Shown: positions 27,132 to 32,583 of the stretch, in pieces
How the letters are laid out: each line of letters begins with the position of its first letter
How positions within the stretch are numbered: the first letter of the stretch is position 1
Assembly (NCBI GenBank): GCA_028693275.1
Contig: JAQUVS010000006.1
Span: 1-32,583, forward strand
Direction of reading: 5' to 3'
Source of the DNA: Bacilli bacterium
GTDB lineage: Bacteria > Bacillota_I > Bacilli_A > RF39 > UBA660
DNA length: 32,583 nucleotides
Notes under the pieces: model-generated
The model's input: the letters and a program-made list of their open reading frames with translations, nothing else
The model's database searches: none
What the model was told of the DNA's origin: nothing
Program-made: the position numbers and the translations under genes

Positions 27132-27142
27132 TATGTTAAAAT
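27132..27142 (+). promoter_or_regulatory. Extended -10 promoter (TATGTTAAAAT)
   Basis: TG-n-TAAAAT before the U32 gene. Confidence 0.55.
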
Positions 27143-27163
27143 ATATTTCAGTGAGGTGATTGT

Positions 27164-29410
27164 ATGAAAAAAGAATTATTGGTTCCAGCAGGTAATTTTG
27201 AATCTTTAATGCAAGCAGTCCATAATGGATGTGATGCAGTTTATGTTGGTGGTATTAAATTTGGGGCTAGGAAATTTGCTAATAATTTTGATGATTTAGA
27301 ACTTGCTAAAGCAATTAAATATTGTCATCTTTATGGGGTTAAAATATATGTAACTGTTAATACTATTATTTATGAAAAAGAAATAGATGAAGTTCTTTCA
27401 TATGTTAAGTTTTTATATGATAATGGAGTAGATGCTGTTATTATGCAAGACTTAGGTTTAATTACTAAAGTAAGAAAGATATTTCCTAATCTAGAAGTGC
27501 ATGCATCAACACAACTTCATAATCATAATAAAGAAGATTTATTACATTTAAAAGAACTTGGAGTAAAAAGAGTTGTATTAGCAAGAGAACTTTCAATAGA
27601 AGAAGTTAAGAAACTAGAAGGAATAATTGATTTAGAAATATTTATTCATGGGGCTTTATGTATTTCATATTCTGGACAATGTTTATTTAGTAGTATGGTT
27701 TTAGATAGAAGTGGTAATAGAGGAGAATGTGCAGGTTTTTGTAGACTTCCTTATAATTTAATAGAAAATGATAAAAAAATAGATACTAAATATAATTATT
27801 TACTTAGTCCAAAAGAAATATCTACAATAAATGAATTTGATAAGCTTATGGAATTAGGTGTTGTTAGTTTTAAAATAGAAGGTAGAATGAAAAGCCCTTA
27901 TTATGTGGGATTTATAACTAGATTATATAGAATGGCAATTGATAGTTATAATGATAATAAGAAGTTTATTTTAGATGATGAGAACTTAAAAAAATTAATG
28001 GTTCTTTATAATAGAGAGTTTTCTAAAGGACATTTATTTAAAGAAGAGAATTATGAACTTATGAATATAAAGAGCCCTAATCATATAGGTATTAAACTTG
28101 GAGAAGTTATAGAGATAGGGGAATTTATAAAGATTAAATTATCTGAAGATGTAAATCAGGAAGATGGTATTAGATTTATTTCAAATAACACAGGAATGAT
28201 TTTGAATTTTCTTTATAACGAAAAAGGTTTATTAATAAATAAAGCTTCTAAGGGAGAAATAATATTAGTTGATAATAAGATTGGTTTAGAAGAATTAGGA
28301 ATGGTTTATAAGACTTTAGATCATAAATTAAATAAAGAGTTATCTACATATGAATTAAAAAGAGTTCCAATAAAAATAAAAGTAATAGCTAAACTAGATA
28401 AAGAATTAGGAATAGAAGTAGATGATTATGAAAATAATGTTAGTTTACAAGGAAATATAATTTCTTCTGCTATTAATAATCCAACTACAATTGATAGAAT
28501 AAAGGAGCAAGTATTAAAACTTGGAAATACACCTTTTATTTGTAATGATATAACATTAGATATGGATGATAACTTATTTATACCTATAAAAGAAATTAAT
28601 GAATTAAGAAGAGAAGTAATAGAAAATTTAATTTATATTAGAGAAAACAAGAAAAGAGAAGTTATCATATTAGAAGAGTCTAAGGATAAAGTTATTCCTA
28701 CTACTAATAAGAAACTAAATATAAATATTTTAGTTAGAAACGAAAAACAATTAAAAGCAGCAATTGATAAAAAAGTGAATAATATTTATGTAACAGATAT
28801 AAAATTATATAATGAGTATAAAGATAATAAAAATATATACTTGAGATTAGATAGGGTAAGTAATAATATAGTTGATTATAATAATTCTAATTTATTAGTT
28901 GGTGAGTTAGGAAGTTTTTATAAGTATAAGAATAATAAGCTTGTTAGTGATTATTACTTTAATGTTGTTAATAGTTTATTTGCAAATTATTTAATTAATA
29001 ATAATGTTGATTTAGTTACCTTGTCTGTTGAAAATAAATTAGATCAATTAATAGATATATTAAAGAATGTAAAAGATTCTTCTAAGTGTGAAGTTATAAT
29101 ATATGGAACAGTAGAATTAATGGTAATGAAACATTGTCCTTTAAATATGTTAGTTAATAAAGAAGATAAATGTAGTGTTTGTAGAGGGGAAAATAATTAT
29201 TATTTGGAAGATAGAAATAGAGAAAAATATAAAATAATTAACGATAAATGTATTACTCATATTATGAATAGTAGAGTTATTGATAGGATTGATTATATTA
29301 AAGATTTAAAGAAAAATAATTGTTTTAATTATAGAATTGAATTATTTGAAGAAGACTATAATGAGACTATTAAAATAATTAATAAAATAGAATATTTATT
29401 AAATAATTAG
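27164..29410 (+). CDS. U32-family peptidase / RlhA-like rRNA hydroxylation protein
   Basis: LLVPAGNFESLMQAVHNGCDAVYVGG, IHGALCISYSGQC, GECAGFCRLPY, C-terminal CPLNML...CSVC. Confidence 0.88.
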   Translation: MKKELLVPAGNFESLMQAVHNGCDAVYVGGIKFGARKFANNFDDLELAKAIKYCHLYGVKIYVTVNTIIYEKEIDEVLSYVKFLYDNGVDAVIMQDLGLITKVRKIFPNLEVHASTQLHNHNKEDLLHLKELGVKRVVLARELSIEEVKKLEGIIDLEIFIHGALCISYSGQCLFSSMVLDRSGNRGECAGFCRLPYNLIENDKKIDTKYNYLLSPKEISTINEFDKLMELGVVSFKIEGRMKSPYYVGFITRLYRMAIDSYNDNKKFILDDENLKKLMVLYNREFSKGHLFKEENYELMNIKSPNHIGIKLGEVIEIGEFIKIKLSEDVNQEDGIRFISNNTGMILNFLYNEKGLLINKASKGEIILVDNKIGLEELGMVYKTLDHKLNKELSTYELKRVPIKIKVIAKLDKELGIEVDDYENNVSLQGNIISSAINNPTTIDRIKEQVLKLGNTPFICNDITLDMDDNLFIPIKEINELRREVIENLIYIRENKKREVIILEESKDKVIPTTNKKLNINILVRNEKQLKAAIDKKVNNIYVTDIKLYNEYKDNKNIYLRLDRVSNNIVDYNNSNLLVGELGSFYKYKNNKLVSDYYFNVVNSLFANYLINNNVDLVTLSVENKLDQLIDILKNVKDSSKCEVIIYGTVELMVMKHCPLNMLVNKEDKCSVCRGENNYYLEDRNREKYKIINDKCITHIMNSRVIDRIDYIKDLKKNNCFNYRIELFEEDYNETIKIINKIEYLLNN

Positions 29411-29429
29411 ATTAATTTATTATATTTTG

Positions 29430-29438
29430 TGGTAGAAT
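29430..29438 (+). promoter_or_regulatory. Extended -10 promoter (TGGTAGAAT)
   Basis: TG-n-TAGAAT before the 29468 gene. Confidence 0.4.
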
Positions 29439-29467
29439 AATATTAGATAGGATTGGTGAATATTTAT

Positions 29468-30028
29468 ATGGCAAATGTAAAAGGAAAAAAAGTTGTTAAA
29501 GAAGAAAATAGTAATGTTAAAGGTCTAGTATGGAGTTATTTTAAATTATTATGTTTATTTTCTCTAACTATATTTATTACAGTTTTTATTCGTAATTCAT
29601 ATCATAGTTATGTTGCAAATGAACTAAATACTCCTGTACTTGAAAATATTTTAATACATAAAATAACTACTTCCGAAGAGTTATTTGGATATTTAAATGA
29701 AAATCAAAAATCAGTTGTTTATATAGGTGTTGCAAGTGATTTAGATTGTAGAAAATTAGAAAATAGAATGATTAAAGTTATAGAAGAAAAGAAACTTCAA
29801 GATGATATTATATATGTTAACTTAAATGATTTAGATGAAATAAGTAGAATTAATTTTATGAATAAAATAAATAGTAAATATGATGAAATAGTTGGAACGT
29901 ATCCTACTATAATATATTTTGAAAATGGAAAAATAGAAGATGTAGCAAAAACAACAACAGAAAAAAAATTAACTATAGGGATGATTGTTGACTTCTTAGA
30001 AGACAATGATATAAATTCAATTAATTAA
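29468..30028 (+). CDS. Membrane-anchored thioredoxin-like protein
   Basis: N-terminal TM (LLCLFSLTIFITVFI), then VVYIGVASDLDCRKLENRM...YPTIIYFENGKI. ATG 29468 preferred over the TTG at 29453. Confidence 0.65.
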   Translation: MANVKGKKVVKEENSNVKGLVWSYFKLLCLFSLTIFITVFIRNSYHSYVANELNTPVLENILIHKITTSEELFGYLNENQKSVVYIGVASDLDCRKLENRMIKVIEEKKLQDDIIYVNLNDLDEISRINFMNKINSKYDEIVGTYPTIIYFENGKIEDVAKTTTEKKLTIGMIVDFLEDNDINSIN

Positions 30029-30029
30029 G

Positions 30030-30536
30030 ATGATTAATATTGTTTTATATGAACCAGAAATACCAGGTAATACTGGAAATATTATGAGAACTTGTGTTGC
30101 TACAGGAACTAGACTTCATTTGATTAAACCATTAGGCTTTGATGTAGATGATAATACTTTAAAAAGAAGTGGTGTTAATTATATAGATAAATTAGAATGG
30201 TTTGTTTATGAAAATTGGAATGATTTTATTAGTAAAAATGATGGAGAATTTTATTATTTTACTAGATATGGACATAAACCTCATTCTAGTTTTGATTATT
30301 CAAAAGTAGAAAAAGATATTTACTTAGTATTTGGTAAGGAATCTACAGGAATTCCTAAAGAAATATTAAGTGATCATTTAGATAAATGTATGAGAATACC
30401 TATGACAGATAATGTTAGATCTTTAAATTTATCTAATTGTGCTGCTATTTGTGTTTATGAAGTATTAAGACAAAAAGATTATAAAGATTTATTATTTGAT
30501 GAACCTCATAAAGGAAAAGATTTTTTAGAAAAATAA
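30030..30536 (+). CDS. trmL: tRNA (cytidine(34)-2'-O)-methyltransferase, SPOUT family
   Basis: IVLYEPEIPGNTGNIMRTC, LIKPLGFDVDD, VFGKESTGIPKEIL, MRIPMTDNVRSLNLSNCAAICVYE. Confidence 0.95.
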   Translation: MINIVLYEPEIPGNTGNIMRTCVATGTRLHLIKPLGFDVDDNTLKRSGVNYIDKLEWFVYENWNDFISKNDGEFYYFTRYGHKPHSSFDYSKVEKDIYLVFGKESTGIPKEILSDHLDKCMRIPMTDNVRSLNLSNCAAICVYEVLRQKDYKDLLFDEPHKGKDFLEK

Positions 30537-30566
30537 AATGCAAACTTAATAGTTTGTATTTTTTTT
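30537..30566 (+). terminator. Intrinsic terminator after trmL
   Basis: AATGCAAAC-TTAATA-GTTTGTATT followed by Ts. Confidence 0.8.
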
Positions 30567-30576
30567 ATTATATATT

Positions 30577-30587
30577 TATGATAAAAT
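30577..30587 (+). promoter_or_regulatory. Extended -10 promoter (TATGATAAAAT) of the pilin-like gene
   Basis: TG-n-TAAAAT followed by SD TAGGAGGA and ATG 30613. Confidence 0.6.
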
Positions 30588-30612
30588 ATAGACATAATAC
30601 TAGGAGGAACTT

Positions 30613-32580
30613 ATGAAGAAAAAGGGATTTACATTAATAGAGTTACTAGCAGTAATAGTAATATTAGGAATAATAATGGTAATAGCAATACCATTTGTAA
30701 CAGGTTATATTGAAAGAAGTAAAAAAGATGCAACTAAAACATCAACTCAAGGGATATTAGATGCAGCTAGTTTATACTATTCATCAAATGAAACTGAGGG
30801 AGTACTTACTAGTGCTATTATAGATAAGAGTGATAACCTAATTAGTTATAAAGGTAAAGTAGATAACTTCTATTTATCTTTTAACGAAGAAGGAGATATA
30901 GCTATAGTTACTTTAAATGATAAGTACTGTGGATATAAATATTTCATGGATAAGAAAGTAACAGTAGGAGAAGTAAAAACAGGAGTATGTTATATAGGGG
31001 AAAATGCTATTAATACAAATGATTTCTTACCAACTGAAAATAATAGTAGTATTTATGTTCATAATGAAACAGCAGCTCCCTCAGGAAACGGATTACTAAA
31101 TGAAATCCAGTTAGTAAACGGAGTAGAAGTAGTAGGTTATACAGTAAGTGAATCTGAGCCTACTAGTCCCGCTAATGGAGATATTTGGATTAAATCAGAT
31201 AATACAAGTAATACACAGTTAGTACTTGGGAAAGTATATGTAAAAGTATCAAACTTAAAACAATACTCTTCAGGCAAGTGGAATAGTGTAGATTCATACC
31301 TTTATGATGGCTCTAATTGGGTAAGACTAAGTAGTGTAAAATATTCAGATAGAATTTTAAATGGAGCTGACCCAGTAGTAGGAAGTGGTATGATACCAGT
31401 AACAATAATGGATGACGGAACAGTTAAATACGCAGATGTATCAAATGAATGGTATAACTACTCTGATAAGAAATGGGCAAATGCAGTAATATTATCTAGT
31501 GGAACTTTTAATGTAGGAGATATAATACCAGAAGCAAATATTCAATCATACTTTGTATGGATACCAAGATACAAATATAAATTATGGAATACAGGAATTG
31601 CTTCAAAAAAAGTTCATTCGATAGAAATAATCTTTCAAGATAAAGATCATGCTACAAGTGATAGTGTAAGTGGAGAATGTACAACACCTATGACTACAGG
31701 AGCAAGTGGTAACTGCGATAACGGCGAATACATGACTCATCCGTCATTTATTACTTTTAATTCAAATGGATTTTGGGCTGGAAAATTTGAAACAGGATAT
31801 CTTGGAGCTGCTACGTCAACAGCAGCTCAGGTATCAAGTCCAGATTCGACAAAAGTGATAGTTAAGCCTAATGTTTTTAGTTGGAGAAGTAATACTTTAT
31901 ATAATCAATTTTTAGTTTCTTTTAATTATAATAGAACATTAGACTCACATATGATGAAAAATACTGAATGGGGAGCAGTAGCATATCTTTCACATAGTAT
32001 TTATGGAATAGACCGTGAGGTAAATATTAATAATAATTCTAGTTATAAAACAGGATATAGTGCACTTTCTTCAACAAATCAACAAACATATCCAGGAACA
32101 TATGGAGACGGAGCAGCTTATAATTCAGCTTATAATAGTGAAGTAGGATATTTAGCAAGTACAACAGGTAATATTACTGGAATATATGATATGTCAGGTG
32201 ATGCATGGGAATATATGTCAGCATATATGAGTGGACAACTTGGAAGTAGTGGATTTACGGCTTCTAATATAGCAACTTATAACACAAAATATTTTGATGT
32301 TTATAATGCAGCATCTACATTAACTACTTATAATTATCGAATATTAGGTGATGCAACAGGCGAAATGGGACCATTTATCTCCTCGACAGTTGGCTCATGG
32401 TCTTCTGGACATATTAACAGTTGGTATGCTGACCATTCGAACTTTGTTTACTCTTCTGGCCCTTGGTTCTTTCGAGGCGGCATTTACGGCAATGGAGTTC
32501 TTGCAGGTCAGTTCGTCTCCTATAGTAGCACAGGTGGTGTGGACACTAGCGTTGGCTCTCGCCTTGTTCTAAACCCATAA
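30613..32580 (+). CDS. Prepilin-type N-terminus fused to an FGE/C-type-lectin-like C-terminal domain; candidate DGR target protein
   Basis: MKKKGFTLIELLAVIVILGIIMVIAIP class III signal; WGAVAYLSHSIYGI, GIYDMSGDAWEYMSAYM; C-terminal SWYADHSNFVYSSGPWFFRGGIYGNGVLAG...VGSRLVLNP with sharply shifted composition. Confidence 0.88.
   Translation: MKKKGFTLIELLAVIVILGIIMVIAIPFVTGYIERSKKDATKTSTQGILDAASLYYSSNETEGVLTSAIIDKSDNLISYKGKVDNFYLSFNEEGDIAIVTLNDKYCGYKYFMDKKVTVGEVKTGVCYIGENAINTNDFLPTENNSSIYVHNETAAPSGNGLLNEIQLVNGVEVVGYTVSESEPTSPANGDIWIKSDNTSNTQLVLGKVYVKVSNLKQYSSGKWNSVDSYLYDGSNWVRLSSVKYSDRILNGADPVVGSGMIPVTIMDDGTVKYADVSNEWYNYSDKKWANAVILSSGTFNVGDIIPEANIQSYFVWIPRYKYKLWNTGIASKKVHSIEIIFQDKDHATSDSVSGECTTPMTTGASGNCDNGEYMTHPSFITFNSNGFWAGKFETGYLGAATSTAAQVSSPDSTKVIVKPNVFSWRSNTLYNQFLVSFNYNRTLDSHMMKNTEWGAVAYLSHSIYGIDREVNINNNSSYKTGYSALSSTNQQTYPGTYGDGAAYNSAYNSEVGYLASTTGNITGIYDMSGDAWEYMSAYMSGQLGSSGFTASNIATYNTKYFDVYNAASTLTTYNYRILGDATGEMGPFISSTVGSWSSGHINSWYADHSNFVYSSGPWFFRGGIYGNGVLAGQFVSYSSTGGVDTSVGSRLVLNP
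32398..32577 (+). other. Putative DGR variable region (VR) at the 3' end of the pilin/C-type-lectin gene
   Basis: Hand count over 32401-32580: 85/180 G+C (47%) and 34/180 A (19%), against 15/60 G+C and 26/60 A at 30661-30720. 47 of the last 60 codons end in C/T. Confidence 0.65.
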
Positions 32581-32583
32581 ATT

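Noticed and set aside
29797-30006. 69-aa minus-strand ORF
   Set aside because: Antisense of the thioredoxin-like gene; no start signals.
31080-32380. DGR template repeat or reverse transcriptase inside this window
   Set aside because: No second copy of the 32398-32577 sequence noticed and no RT motif (YxDD-type) protein present; they must lie elsewhere if the system is real.

Overview
AT-rich, low-GC Gram-positive (Bacilli/Mollicutes-like) chromosomal segment. I support 25 protein genes, 24 on + and rpmB on -, plus 5 tRNAs (Lys-CTT, Ile-GAT, Asn-GTT, Glu-TTC, Ser-GCT). Most of it is core housekeeping: partial rlmN, prpC, prkC, rsgA, rpe, rpmB, dnaE, polC, murI, a membrane-anchored murF-like gene, ddl, asnS, a GT-C/GT2/dedA set, a DNA glycosylase, a U32 peptidase and trmL. 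The standout is the last gene (30613-32580). It encodes a type IV pilin-like N-terminus (GFTLIELLAVIVILGII) joined to a C-terminal formylglycine-generating-enzyme/C-type-lectin-like domain. Its last ~60 codons change composition abruptly: GC rises, A falls, and 47 of 60 codons end in C/T. This is the signature expected of the variable region of a diversity-generating retroelement (DGR) target gene. The template repeat, reverse transcriptase and Avd are not in the window, which ends 3 nt after the stop codon. Other observations: no TGA stop in any of 25 genes, dnaE and polC nearly adjacent, extended -10 promoters throughout, hairpins in tRNA leaders, and a GT-C/GT2 overlap of 56 nt.
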